Positions 24,742-33,797 of a DNA stretch of 64,000 bases are shown in pieces; the stretch's first letter is position 1, and every line of letters starts with the position of its first letter. The position numbers and the translations under genes are program-made. Source of the stretch: Candidatus Binatus sp. (lineage in GTDB: Bacteria; Desulfobacterota; Binatia; Binatales; Binataceae); contig NZ_JAUSKL010000066.1 of the NCBI RefSeq assembly GCF_030646925.1, positions 1 through 64,000 of the forward strand. Direction: 5' to 3'. The notes beneath the pieces were generated by a model that was not told the DNA's origin, did no database searches, and saw nothing but the letters and a program-made list of their open reading frames with translations.

Positions 24742-24983
24742 TCAGGCTTGCAGCCGGAGGCGTTCGCGGTATTCGGCTCGAACTTCGAATCGAACGTCAC
24801 GATCGGACTCGCGATGCTTCTGTGGCAACTGCCCGTTGGCTTCCAGCAGTTCGGGTAACATGACGCGAAGTTTCTTGATCAGCCCATTCAAGTCGCGAGC
24901 TTCGGTTGCGAGTCTCGGACGTCGTTGCTGGTAGCGACCCAAACCCGAGCCTCAGCGTCCCATGAAGCCTTAATCAGGTACAC
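24742..24983 (-). pseudogene. HicB-like (DUF1902) antitoxin remnant, frameshifted
   Basis: From a GTG at 24983, reading gives VYLIKASWDAEARVWVATSND, the HicB beta-strand pair. One base is then missing near 24912-24920. In the next frame it resumes LATEARDLNGLIKKLRVMLP and ELLEANGQLPQ and ends FEVRAEYRERLRLQA. This is the DUF1902 antitoxin pattern. An upstream in-frame GTG at 25031 is also possible. The pair hicB-hicA has decayed in both genes. 25000-25111 otherwise contains no gene. Confidence 0.78.
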
Positions 24984-25085
24984 TCGGTTTTTTGCAGAGT
25001 TTTCATCGGAGCCTAGCGAGCACCTTATCACGCTTAGTACTCGCGCGCTAAAGAGGGCGCTGAGTCGGGCGATGCTTTCGGCTGG

Positions 25086-25112
25086 CTAATGCATCTGAGA
25101 TAATCGCATTAG
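25086..25112 (+). promoter_or_regulatory. Hairpin overlapping the mrp start codon
   Basis: CTAATGC (25086-25092) pairs with GCATTAG (25106-25112) around a 13-base loop. The last G of the stem is the first base of the GTG start of the ATPase gene, and no clear Shine-Dalgarno precedes that GTG. A start-sequestering hairpin or an operator is possible. Confidence 0.3.
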
Positions 25113-26164
25113 TGGCGCGACAAGTTCCAATCGAGGCGGTTTTCGAGGCACTGGGCAGCGTAAAGTACCCGGGCTACTCGGCGGATATCGTCGCGCTTGG
25201 GATCGTCGAGGCAGCCGAAGCAATTCCGACCGGCGGCTACGCGATCACGCTGCGGCAGGCGACCGAGCGCGAAGAAGTCATTCGCGAGCTTGCCGCGAGG
25301 ATCCATCAGGCGCTCACGCACGATCTCGGAATACCCAAAGTCGAACTGAGGGCGCATCGCATCGAGGCGGAACTCGGCGAGAAGACTGGCCGCGTCCGGC
25401 TCGAGGGCATCAAGCATATCGTCGCGGTGGGCAGCGGGAAGGGCGGCGTCGGCAAATCGACGGTGGCGGCGAATCTCGCGCTGGCGCTGGCGAGCCTGGG
25501 GCTTAGCGTCGGGCTGCTCGACGCGGATATCTACGGGCCGTCGATACCGATGATGTTTGGCGTCGGCGCCGAGCGGCCGAAATCCGCGGGCGGGCAGAAT
25601 TTTTATCCGATCGAGAAGTACGGCGTGAAGATGATCTCGATTGGATTTTTTCTGGGCGAGAAGGCGCCAATCATCTGGCGCGGTCCGATGGTGATGGGCG
25701 CGGTGCGGCAGTTTCTGAAAGACACGCTCTGGGGCTCGCAGGATTTTCTGATCGTCGATTTGCCGCCGGGGACCGGCGACGCGCAATTGACGCTTGCGCA
25801 GCAGGTGTCGATCGACGGCGTGGTGATCGTCACGACGCCGCAGGACGTGGCGCTGCTCGACGCGAATCGCGCGGTGAAGATGTTCCGGCAGGTGCATTGC
25901 CCGATTCTCGGCGTGGTCGAGAACATGAGCTATTTCGTTTGTCCCGATTGCGGCGAGCGCGACGAATTGTTCGGCGAGGGCGGCGGCGAGCGGATGGCCA
26001 GGGAAGAAGGCACGCGGGTGCTCGGACGGCTGCCGATTTATCCCGAGGTGCGCGAAGCGGGCGACGCGGGGATGCCGATCGTGATCGCGAATCCGAAGCA
26101 TCCGGCGAGCGCGGCATTTATCGAGCTGGCGCGGCAAATCGTCGAGGCAACCTCCGCAGGCTAA
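25112..26164 (+). CDS. mrp: Mrp/ApbC family Fe-S cluster carrier ATPase
   Basis: 350 residues from a GTG start. An N-terminal MIP18 (DUF59) domain (1-90) precedes the ParA-like P-loop VGSGKGGVGKSTVAANLALA (about 108-127) with the deviant Walker A. LLDADIYGPSIPMMFG, LPPGTGDAQLTL and the C-terminal VCPDCGERDELFGEGG (CxxC for a bridging Fe-S cluster) complete the family pattern. The protein loads Fe-S clusters onto apoproteins. A ferredoxin gene follows 139 bp later. Confidence 0.94.
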   Translation: MARQVPIEAVFEALGSVKYPGYSADIVALGIVEAAEAIPTGGYAITLRQATEREEVIRELAARIHQALTHDLGIPKVELRAHRIEAELGEKTGRVRLEGIKHIVAVGSGKGGVGKSTVAANLALALASLGLSVGLLDADIYGPSIPMMFGVGAERPKSAGGQNFYPIEKYGVKMISIGFFLGEKAPIIWRGPMVMGAVRQFLKDTLWGSQDFLIVDLPPGTGDAQLTLAQQVSIDGVVIVTTPQDVALLDANRAVKMFRQVHCPILGVVENMSYFVCPDCGERDELFGEGGGERMAREEGTRVLGRLPIYPEVREAGDAGMPIVIANPKHPASAAFIELARQIVEATSAG

Positions 26165-26303
26165 AGCCTGTGCCACGCGATTCGAAGGCTGCATACTTGC
26201 CCCCCCTTTCGCGCACCGTTAGTGTTGCGGTTCAATTGAAGCTGGTGGCGGGCCGTGGAAACGCGGCGAATCATACGCGGGGAGATGGTCCCGGAGTTCG
26301 AAA

Positions 26304-26639
26304 ATGTCCACGTTGATCACAGAGGAATGCATCAATTGCGGTGCGTGCGAGCCGGAGTGCCCGAACACTGCGATTTACGAAGGCGGCGCGCAATGGGAGC
26401 AGGATGGCGCGACGAATCCCGCGATCAAGGAAGACATCTATTATATTGTTCCCGACAAGTGCACCGAGTGCGTCGGTTTTTTCGATCAGGAACAATGCGC
26501 GGCGGTATGCCCGGTCGATTGCTGTATCCCGGATCCAAACATTCCGGAGACCGAGGAAGTTTTGATCGAGCGCGCGCGCAAGCTTCATCCTGAGCAGACT
26601 TTCGGCGCCGACTATCCGTCGCGGTTCCGCAAATCCTGA
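26304..26639 (+). CDS. YfhL-like 2[4Fe-4S] ferredoxin
   Basis: 111 residues. The first cluster motif is [19 protein letters not shown]. The second is [22 protein letters not shown], with the insertion of 8 residues between CxxC and CxxxCP that marks YfhL-type (Alvin-type) ferredoxins. A charged 30-residue tail follows. It is a low-potential electron carrier of unknown partner. The gap between mrp and this gene (26165-26303) holds a short CAGGCTAAAGCCTG hairpin and nothing else. Confidence 0.92.
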   Translation: MSTLITEECINCGACEPECPNTAIYEGGAQWEQDGATNPAIKEDIYYIVPDKCTECVGFFDQEQCAAVCPVDCCIPDPNIPETEEVLIERARKLHPEQTFGADYPSRFRKS

Positions 26640-26738
26640 TACTTGAAAATCCCGCCGCGGCGTTTTTCTCGGGGCACGGCAGATGATCGCGCCGAGTCAG
26701 CGCGCGGATTCTGGGTCCGAAAAAATAAGGAGTTTCAG

Positions 26739-28058
26739 TTGGCGATAAAAGAGCCGGTCCGAATCGCTCCGGCGAACGGCAAACTCGGCGTGCTGCTGCC
26801 CGGGATGGGCGCGGTCAGTACTACTTTCATCGCGGGCGTCGAGGCGGTCAAGCGCGGAATCGGCGCGCCGATCGGATCGCTCACGCAACTTGCGACCGTC
26901 CGTCTCGGCAAGCGCACCGAAGGACGCACGCCGCTGATCAAGGATTTCGTACCGCTGGCGAGCTTGAACGATCTCGAGTTCGGCGGCTGGGACATCTACG
27001 AAGACACTGCGTATGAGGCCGCGCGCAATGCGGCGGTGCTCGATCCGGCGCTGCTGGAGAAGGTGCGCGAGCCGCTCGAAAAACTTCATCCGATGGAAGC
27101 GGTGTTCGATCAGGAATACGTGCGCCGAATTCACGGGCCGAACGTCAAGGAAGCGCGCACCAAGATGGACAAGGCCGAGATGTTGATGGACGACATCCGG
27201 GGTTTTCGCGAGCGCACGGGTGTCGCGCGCACGGTGATGGTGTGGTGCGGTTCGACGGAGGTGTTTCATCGGCCCGCGGAAGTTCATCAGACGCTGAAGG
27301 CGTTCGAGGCGGGGCTCGCGAACAACGATCCGGAGATCGCGCCGAGCCAGATTTACGCGTACGCCGCGCTCAAGATGAACATCCCGTATGCGAACGGCGC
27401 GCCGAATCTCAGCACCGATACGCCGGCGCTGCTCGGGCTGGCGCGCGAGCGCAACGTTCCGATCTGCGGCAAGGATTTCAAGACCGGGCAGACGTTGATG
27501 AAGACGATAATCGCGCCGGGGCTGAAGGCGCGGATGCTCGGCCTGTCGGGATGGTTCTCGACGAACATCCTGGGCAATCGCGACGGCGAGGTGCTCGACG
27601 ATCCGGGGTCGTTCAAATCGAAGGAAGAAACCAAGCTCTCGGTGCTCGACGAAATTCTGCAGCCGAAGCTGTATCCCCAGCTCTACGGCAATTTGTTTCA
27701 TTCGGTGAAAATCAATTACTACCCGCCGCGCGGCGACGCGAAAGAGGGCTGGGACAACATCGATATTTTCGGATGGCTCGGCTATCCGATGCAGATCAAG
27801 ATTAATTTTTTGTGCCGCGATTCGATTCTTGCGGCGCCGCTGGTGCTCGACCTCGTGCTGTTCATGGACTTGGCGCAGCGCGCGGAGATGCGCGGAATCC
27901 AGGAGTGGCTGTCATTTTATTTCAAGGCGCCGCTGCACGCGCCGAACCTGTATCCCGAGCACGATATTTTCATTCAGTTGATGAAGCTCAAGAACACGCT
28001 GCGCTGGATGCGCGGTGAGGATTTGATCACGCATCTCGGGCTCGAATACTACGATTGA
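26739..28058 (+). CDS. ino1: Inositol-3-phosphate synthase
   Basis: 439 residues from TTG 26739, preferred because AAGGAG lies 6 bp upstream. A TTG 96 bp earlier would add a poorly conserved extension. The Rossmann loop is VLLPGMGAVSTTFIAGVEA. Later motifs are GSTEVFHRP, CGKDFKTGQTLMKTIIAPGL, STNILGNRDGEVLDDP and FGWLGYPMQIKINFLCRDSI, the INO1 core. The enzyme makes myo-inositol 3-phosphate from glucose 6-phosphate with internal NAD recycling, feeding phosphatidylinositol or compatible solutes. It stands between the ferredoxin and coaBC. Confidence 0.92.
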   Translation: MAIKEPVRIAPANGKLGVLLPGMGAVSTTFIAGVEAVKRGIGAPIGSLTQLATVRLGKRTEGRTPLIKDFVPLASLNDLEFGGWDIYEDTAYEAARNAAVLDPALLEKVREPLEKLHPMEAVFDQEYVRRIHGPNVKEARTKMDKAEMLMDDIRGFRERTGVARTVMVWCGSTEVFHRPAEVHQTLKAFEAGLANNDPEIAPSQIYAYAALKMNIPYANGAPNLSTDTPALLGLARERNVPICGKDFKTGQTLMKTIIAPGLKARMLGLSGWFSTNILGNRDGEVLDDPGSFKSKEETKLSVLDEILQPKLYPQLYGNLFHSVKINYYPPRGDAKEGWDNIDIFGWLGYPMQIKINFLCRDSILAAPLVLDLVLFMDLAQRAEMRGIQEWLSFYFKAPLHAPNLYPEHDIFIQLMKLKNTLRWMRGEDLITHLGLEYYD

Positions 28059-28107
28059 TCGCGTCCTATTTCATAAAGCACTCGTTGCGCTCTAGAATTG
28101 TTGCGCG

Positions 28108-29340
28108 ATGAGCGTGCTGGCGGGCAAAACGATCGTTCTCGGCGTAAGCGGCGGAATTGCCGCTTACAAAGCGGCGGAGATCGTGCGTCTGCTCGTCACC
28201 GCCGGCGCCAATGTCCGGGTGATGATGACGCGCAACGCGACGGAGTTCATCACGCCGCTCACGTTGCAGACGCTCAGCCAGAACCCGGTCGCCACCGACA
28301 CCTTCTCGCTCACGCAGGAATCCCAGATCGGGCACATACGCCTCGCGGACAGTGCCGACGCGATCGTGATCGCGCCGGCGACGGCGGACGTGATCGCGAA
28401 GGCCGCAGTGGGAATCGCGGACGATATCGTGACGACGGTGCTGCTCGCGACGCGAGCCAAAATCGCATTCGCGCCGGCGATGAACGTGCACATGTACGAG
28501 CATCCGACGGTCGCTGAGAATCTCGCCAAATTGAGCGAGCGCGGTGCGGTGATAATCGATCCTGCGGAGGGCGCGCTGGCGTGCGGCTACGAAGGCAAGG
28601 GGCGTCTGCCGGAGCCGGCAATCGTGGTCGCGGAAGTCGAACGGATGCTCTCGGTGCAGGACTTGGCGGACGAAAAAATACTGGTTACGGCGGGACCGAC
28701 GCAGGAGGCGATCGATCCGGTGCGGTTCGTGTCGAATCGATCGTCGGGCAAGATGGGCTTTGCGATCGCGCGCGCGGCGCGGCGGCGCGGCGCTGAAGTG
28801 AAGATCGTCGCAGGGCCGTCGTCGCTCGCGACGCCATACGGGATCGAGCGAATCGAATCGATCAGCGCACAGGAACTGTTGAATGCGACGGCGCAGAATT
28901 TTCCGTGGTGCACGACGCTGGTGATGGCGGCGGCGATCGCGGATTTCAGACCCTCCAATCCGGCAGATCGAAAAATCAAGAAAGATGCGCGCGGAATTCA
29001 GATCGCGATGGAACCGATCGCGGATGCGATGCCGCAACTCGCAGCGAAGAAGGGATCGCGATTGCTAATCGGTTTCGCGGCGGAGACGAACGATTTGGAC
29101 GCGAACGCGCGCGACAAACTGAGGCGCAAGCGCCTCGACCTGATCGTCGCCAACGACGTGACGCAGGAGGGCGCGGGCTTCGGCGTCGATACCAATATCG
29201 TGACGTTGATTGGGGCGGATGGCCGCGCCGAAAGTCATCCGCAGTTGTCGAAAGACGCGGTCGCTGATCTGATCCTCGATCGAATCGCGGCGTTGCGCGC
29301 GGCGAAATCGAAACCGGCGCGGCTCCGCGCCGTACGCTAA
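28108..29340 (+). CDS. coaBC: Bifunctional phosphopantothenoylcysteine decarboxylase / synthetase
   Basis: 410 residues. The CoaC half begins GKTIVLGVSGGIAAYKAAEI, has a catalytic His in GHIRLADSADAIVIAPATAD and the FAPAMNVHMYEHP motif. The CoaB half begins KILVTAGPTQEAIDPVRFVS and contains SNRSSGKMGFAIARAA and NDVTQEGAGFGVDTN. The protein couples Cys to 4'-phosphopantothenate and decarboxylates it in coenzyme A synthesis. Its stop TAA overlaps the ATG of the uracil-DNA glycosylase gene by one base. Confidence 0.96.
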   Translation: MSVLAGKTIVLGVSGGIAAYKAAEIVRLLVTAGANVRVMMTRNATEFITPLTLQTLSQNPVATDTFSLTQESQIGHIRLADSADAIVIAPATADVIAKAAVGIADDIVTTVLLATRAKIAFAPAMNVHMYEHPTVAENLAKLSERGAVIIDPAEGALACGYEGKGRLPEPAIVVAEVERMLSVQDLADEKILVTAGPTQEAIDPVRFVSNRSSGKMGFAIARAARRRGAEVKIVAGPSSLATPYGIERIESISAQELLNATAQNFPWCTTLVMAAAIADFRPSNPADRKIKKDARGIQIAMEPIADAMPQLAAKKGSRLLIGFAAETNDLDANARDKLRRKRLDLIVANDVTQEGAGFGVDTNIVTLIGADGRAESHPQLSKDAVADLILDRIAALRAAKSKPARLRAVR

Positions 29341-30167
29341 TGGGCAGCGCCGAATCGCCGCTGGATCGCCGCACGCTGGTCGAATCGCTGCGCGATTACG
29401 TCGAGCAGATTCGAGAGGAAGGGCTGGAGGGATTGCCCGCGTCGAGCACGGTGGCTCCAGGAGCCATCGCGAAGGCAAGCGCGCCTCCGCAGACTGCGCG
29501 AACGCAGGCCGTCGAAGCGTCGAAGCCTGATATCGCGCCGGGACCGGCGGTCGAGCTGATCTCGAAATATCCGGGACTCGAAAAAGCATCGACGCTGGAC
29601 GAACTTCGCGAATTTATCGGCGATTGCACGCGATGCAAACTCGCGCCGTGCCGGACCAACCTGGTGTTCGGCGTCGGCAATCCGAGCGCGCAGTTGATGT
29701 TCGTGGGCGAGGCGCCGGGCGCCGACGAAGATGCGCGCGGCGAGCCGTTCGTCGGGCGCGCAGGACAATTGCTCACCGACATTATCGAGCGTGGCATGGG
29801 TATCAGCCGCAGCGACGTTTATATCTGCAACGTGATCAAGTGCCGGCCGCCGGACAATCGCAATCCCGAACCGGATGAAGTCGCGTCGTGCGAGCCGTTT
29901 CTGATGCGGCAGATCGATCTCGTGCGGCCGCGCGCGATCGTCGGACTCGGCACGTTCGCGGTTCACGCGATTCTGAAAATCAAAACGCCGATCAGCAAGC
30001 TGCGCGGCAACTGGCACGAGCTGCGCGGCATCCGCATGATGCCGACGTTTCATCCCGCGTATCTGCTGCGCAATCCGGGCGACAAGCGGCTGGTGTGGGC
30101 CGATATCCAGGAAGTGATGAAGTACCTCGGGATGCCGATTCCGCGGCGCGGCGGTTCCAGTTCGTGA
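29340..30167 (+). CDS. udg: Type-4 uracil-DNA glycosylase
   Basis: 275 residues. A variable Ala/Glu-rich N-terminus (1-85) precedes the catalytic domain. [10 protein letters not shown] (about 98-107) and later Cys residues hold the [4Fe-4S] cluster. The active-site motifs are [20 protein letters not shown] and the [10 protein letters not shown]-terminal loop, typical of thermophile-type family 4 UDG (UdgA). It removes uracil from DNA. The start overlaps the coaBC stop, and its stop overlaps the GTG of the NfeD gene, so the three genes form a coupled operon. Confidence 0.93.
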   Translation: MGSAESPLDRRTLVESLRDYVEQIREEGLEGLPASSTVAPGAIAKASAPPQTARTQAVEASKPDIAPGPAVELISKYPGLEKASTLDELREFIGDCTRCKLAPCRTNLVFGVGNPSAQLMFVGEAPGADEDARGEPFVGRAGQLLTDIIERGMGISRSDVYICNVIKCRPPDNRNPEPDEVASCEPFLMRQIDLVRPRAIVGLGTFAVHAILKIKTPISKLRGNWHELRGIRMMPTFHPAYLLRNPGDKRLVWADIQEVMKYLGMPIPRRGGSSS

Positions 30168-31489
30168 AGCTGCGACGAAGCGCGATTGCCGGCGCGAGCA
30201 TCGCGATCATGTTGATTGTCGCGGCGCATATCAGCGTAGCGAATTCTTTGGCCGCCGCGGCGCCGGAGCATCCGTGGGTCGAGCTGATCGCGATCGACGG
30301 ATCGATCAATCCGGCGACGGCGTCGTACATCGACGATGCGATCGCGTCGGCGGACAAGGGCGGCGCCGCGGCGCTGATAATCGAGCTCGATACTCCCGGC
30401 GGCCTACTGACTTCGGCGGAAATAATCGTGAAGCATCTGCTCGCCGCGCCGATACCGGTGATCGTTTATGTCGCACCTTCGGGAGCGGGCGCCGCGTCGG
30501 CGGGAACATTCATCGTCGAAGCTGCGAACATCGCGGCGATGGCGCCCGGCACGACGATTGGCGCGGCGCATCCGGTGGAAGAAGGCGGCGCGGACATCAA
30601 GGGCGTGATGGGGCAGAAGATCGAAAATTTCACTGCGAGCTTTGCGCGATCGATCGCGCAGCAGCGCGGGCGCAATCAGGATTGGATCGAGCAGGCGGTG
30701 CGGCACAGTATCGCGATTGGCGAGCGCGAGGCGTTGGCGAAGAACGTCGTCGATATCGTCGCGCCGGATCTTCGGAGCCTGCTGACGCAGGCGAGCGGGC
30801 GCAAAATCGAAGTGGCGGGCGAATCGCGAACGCTGGCAATCGCGGACGCCGCGGTGCGCCGCGTGCGGATGACGCTCGGCCAGCGGTTCCTTAACACGCT
30901 TTCCGATCCCAACATCGTGTACTTGCTGCTGATGGGCGGGCTGATCGGGCTGTACTTCGAATTTGCGCATCCGGGGGTGATTTTTCCCGGCGTCGCCGGC
31001 GCGATTTGTCTCTTGCTGGCGCTCGCGTCTTTTCAGATTTTGCCGATCAACCTGGCCGGGCTGTTGCTGATTTTTCTCGGCGTCGGACTTTTGATCGCGG
31101 AGGCATTCGTCACCAGCTACGGGATTCTCGGCGTCGGTGGCGTGGTCGCGCTGGTGATCGGATCGCTGTTTCTGATCGATACTTCGAAGACCGATTTGGC
31201 GGTGAGCCACGGAATTATTTATGGCACCGCGGCGGCGCTGACGATGATCATTCTTGGCCTTGGCTATATCGTGACGCGCGAGCGCGGCAGGCCGGTAAAA
31301 ACCGGACCCGAAGGACTACTTGGCGAAGTTGGCGAAGTACGCGAGGCGATCGCGCCGGGTGTGCCGGGCAAAGTTTTCGTACACGGAGAAATCTGGCGCG
31401 CCATCAGCAGCGAGCCGCTCGGCGCCGGCGCTCGCGCGCGCATCAAGGCGATTAAAGGTCTGGAGTTGGAAGTGCAGCGAATAGCTTGA
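30164..31489 (+). CDS. nfeD: NfeD family membrane serine protease
   Basis: 441 residues from the GTG that overlaps the udg stop. Residues 1-40 form a signal peptide or anchor. The ClpP-like domain has IIELDTPGGLLTSAEIIVKH, VAPSGAGAASAGTFIVEA (nucleophile Ser) and TTIGAAHPV. Four membrane helices follow at about 250-360 and a C-terminal OB fold (EGLLGEVGEVRE) ends the protein. NfeD proteases work with stomatin-like proteins, as here: the slipin gene follows 57 bp later. The pair acts in membrane quality control. Confidence 0.93.
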   Translation: MKLRRSAIAGASIAIMLIVAAHISVANSLAAAAPEHPWVELIAIDGSINPATASYIDDAIASADKGGAAALIIELDTPGGLLTSAEIIVKHLLAAPIPVIVYVAPSGAGAASAGTFIVEAANIAAMAPGTTIGAAHPVEEGGADIKGVMGQKIENFTASFARSIAQQRGRNQDWIEQAVRHSIAIGEREALAKNVVDIVAPDLRSLLTQASGRKIEVAGESRTLAIADAAVRRVRMTLGQRFLNTLSDPNIVYLLLMGGLIGLYFEFAHPGVIFPGVAGAICLLLALASFQILPINLAGLLLIFLGVGLLIAEAFVTSYGILGVGGVVALVIGSLFLIDTSKTDLAVSHGIIYGTAAALTMIILGLGYIVTRERGRPVKTGPEGLLGEVGEVREAIAPGVPGKVFVHGEIWRAISSEPLGAGARARIKAIKGLELEVQRIA

Positions 31490-31546
31490 AGTCGAGTTGC
31501 GCGGCGCTCGGTCCGCTACGAGCGCGAGTGCGAAAGGAGAAACGCG

Positions 31547-32326
31547 ATGGTGTCTGGAATTGGCGTAATCGTTTTCATCTTCGTGATGTTTCTCCTCGCG
31601 AGCATCAAGATTCTCAACGAATATGAACGCGGCGTGGTGTTTCGTCTTGGGCGGCTGACGCCCTATCGCGGGCCGGGCATGGTTTTCATTTTGCCGATAA
31701 TCGAGCGGCTGGTGCGAATCGATCTGCGCACGGTGACGCTCGACATTCCGCCGCAGGACGTGATCACCAAGGACAACGTGACCGTCAAAGTCAGCGCGGT
31801 GTTGTATTTTCGCGTCGTCGATCCGTCGCGCGCGGTCACCGAAGTGGCGAACTATTTGTTTGCGACGATGCAGCTTGCACAAACGACATTGCGCTCGGTG
31901 GGCGGCCAGACGGAGCTCGACGAACTGCTCAGCCAGCGCGACAAGCTGAACGCGCGGATCCAGGAGATCGTCGATGCGCAAACCGAGCCGTGGGGAGTCA
32001 AGGTGACGCTGGTCGAGTTGAAGAACATCGATTTGCCGCAGGACATGCAGCGTGCGATTGCGGCGCAGGCGGAAGCCGAGCGCGAGCGGCGCGCGAAAGT
32101 GATCGCGGCGGAGGGCGAATTTCAGGCGGCACAACGGTTGTCGGACGCGGCGGAAATCATGAGCAAGAGTCCGATCACGCTGCAACTGCGGTATTTGCAG
32201 ACGCTCAAGGAGATCGCGACGGATCACAATTCGACGACGGTGTTTCCGCTGCCGATCGATTTGTTCGAGCCATTCCGCGCATTCGCGAAGGCCGCCGCCG
32301 CGCGCGACGAAAAAGACAAGATTTGA
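31547..32326 (+). CDS. Slipin (stomatin/SPFH domain protein)
   Basis: 259 residues. A hydrophobic hairpin at the N-terminus (about 3-22) inserts in the membrane. The SPFH domain reads [20 protein letters not shown], then [19 protein letters not shown]. An Ala/Glu coiled coil ([18 protein letters not shown]) follows, and a short Pro/Phe tail. This is a stomatin-like partner of NfeD, and the two genes are adjacent in many bacteria. The protein oligomerises on the inner membrane. Confidence 0.93.
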   Translation: MVSGIGVIVFIFVMFLLASIKILNEYERGVVFRLGRLTPYRGPGMVFILPIIERLVRIDLRTVTLDIPPQDVITKDNVTVKVSAVLYFRVVDPSRAVTEVANYLFATMQLAQTTLRSVGGQTELDELLSQRDKLNARIQEIVDAQTEPWGVKVTLVELKNIDLPQDMQRAIAAQAEAERERRAKVIAAEGEFQAAQRLSDAAEIMSKSPITLQLRYLQTLKEIATDHNSTTVFPLPIDLFEPFRAFAKAAAARDEKDKI

Positions 32327-32422
32327 TCACGCGGTGGCGAGGTCTGAGTTAACGATGCCGCAACATTTGCGCCGCTATAATTTAACGATGAGAGAAAATT
32401 CTGGAGTCATGGGCATTCAACG

Positions 32423-33025
32423 ATGGGCAAGCTGATCATGGTTCGTCACGGCGAGAGCGAGGGCAACGCGATTCGCCGTTTCACGACGTCGGGCGAGGCG
32501 CAAATCACGGAACTTGGACGGCGGCAGGCGCATGAAGCGGCGCAGAAAATCAAGCTGATGTTTCGGCCGACGCTGGTGATCGCAAGCACGTATCTGCGCG
32601 CGCGCGAGACCGGCAGGATCATTGCGGAGGAACTGCAAATCCCGATCGAACTCGAACACGAACTGCGCGAGCAGAGTCTCGGCGAACTCGCGGGGCGGCC
32701 GTACGAATCGGTGCAGGAGGATCCGACTTTCGATCCGAAGCAGTCGTGGCTATGGCGTCCAGCGGGCGGCGAGAGCCATATCGAAGTGCGCGCGCGCGTT
32801 GCGCCGGTGCTCGATCGAATCGTCGCGAAGCATCCGCACGACGAACTTGTGATCGTGAGTCACGGCGGGGTGATGCGATGCACGTGGGCGCACGTGACCG
32901 GCAAATGGGAAGATGCGCACGTGCCGCCGAATTGCGGAATCGTGCTGATCGAGCATCGCGAGGGCGAGTACTTGTCGCCGCGAGTTGTCCATGGCGAAGG
33001 GCCGGCGCGCGAAACCGGCGGATGA
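32423..33025 (+). CDS. Histidine phosphatase family protein (phosphoglycerate mutase-like)
   Basis: 200 residues. The catalytic RHG is MVRHGESEGNAIRRF (6-20). IASTYLRARETGRIIAEEL carries the second substrate Arg, and VIVSHGGVMRC the second catalytic His. This is the branch of alpha-ribazole, cofactor-dependent or acid phosphatases. The substrate is unknown. A TATAAT lies 42 bp upstream of its ATG but without a good -35. It ends one base before recO, convergently. Confidence 0.88.
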   Translation: MGKLIMVRHGESEGNAIRRFTTSGEAQITELGRRQAHEAAQKIKLMFRPTLVIASTYLRARETGRIIAEELQIPIELEHELREQSLGELAGRPYESVQEDPTFDPKQSWLWRPAGGESHIEVRARVAPVLDRIVAKHPHDELVIVSHGGVMRCTWAHVTGKWEDAHVPPNCGIVLIEHREGEYLSPRVVHGEGPARETGG

Positions 33026-33026
33026 T

Positions 33027-33794
33027 TCAGGATTTCAGCGGCAAGATCGAATCGAGAAAATCCTGCGAGCGCAATCGGCGGTCGAGTATCGACGAGATGA
33101 AACGCGCGAGCGCGAGTGCGCCGTCGGGACCGGTCGCAGCGGCGGTAGGAGAATCTTCAATCGGCAGATTGCCCAGGCGTGCGAGAATCGCGGCGCTCTT
33201 CGCACTGACTTTGATCGCGCCTTCGGGGACTCGATCGCGGCATCGCGCGCATACGATCCCGCCGCGCGACACGACGAAGTAAACCGCGGCGCCGTCGTCG
33301 AGGCTGACGTTCGCGCACACGCGGCATCGCGCGAACTCGAGTCCGAATCCAGCCCATCGCATCAGCCGCATCTCGAACGCCTGGCGCAAAGATGATTGAG
33401 CGACGCCAACGCTGAGCGCGGCCATGGCGCCAAGCAGGATGTGATAAGCCTCTGCCGCTTCGCCTTCCTCGGCGGTCAACGCTTCGGTGAGTTCCAGCAT
33501 GTAGCTGCCGAGCGCAATTTTCCCGAGGTCGTCATCGAGCACGTGCTGCGCGAGGTCGGCGGCTTCGGCGCGCGTGATGAATACGAGTTGTCCATGCGGA
33601 CGCCGCCGGAAATGCAAATTGACGTGCGAGAATGGTTCGAGCTTGCGCTCGAAGCGATAACGCGAGGACTTGGCGCCCTTGGCGATTCCGCTCAGCTTGC
33701 CGAATTGCAGCGTGAGCAGCGTGACGATTCGATCGGAGTCGGCGTAGTCGCGCGCGCGCAGCACGATCGCGGGCGTGGATTCTTCCGCGGGCAT
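33027..33794 (-). CDS. recO: DNA repair protein RecO
   Basis: 255 residues. The N-terminal OB fold has IVLRARDYADSDRIVTLLT and the Arg-rich GKLSGIAKGAKSSR. The helical domain carries LTEALTAEEGEAAEAYHIL. A zinc cluster is seen in CRVCANVSLDD and, 13 residues later, CARCRDRVP. RecO loads RecA onto SSB-coated DNA with RecR. The start is 3 bp downstream of the moxR stop, so the two are probably cotranscribed. Confidence 0.92.
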   Translation of the reverse strand: MPAEESTPAIVLRARDYADSDRIVTLLTLQFGKLSGIAKGAKSSRYRFERKLEPFSHVNLHFRRRPHGQLVFITRAEAADLAQHVLDDDLGKIALGSYMLELTEALTAEEGEAAEAYHILLGAMAALSVGVAQSSLRQAFEMRLMRWAGFGLEFARCRVCANVSLDDGAAVYFVVSRGGIVCARCRDRVPEGAIKVSAKSAAILARLGNLPIEDSPTAAATGPDGALALARFISSILDRRLRSQDFLDSILPLKS

Positions 33795-33797
33795 TTT

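Noticed and set aside
32370-32382. TATAAT upstream of the histidine phosphatase as a strong promoter
   Set aside because: No acceptable -35 lies 16-18 bp upstream, so it is not listed as a feature.
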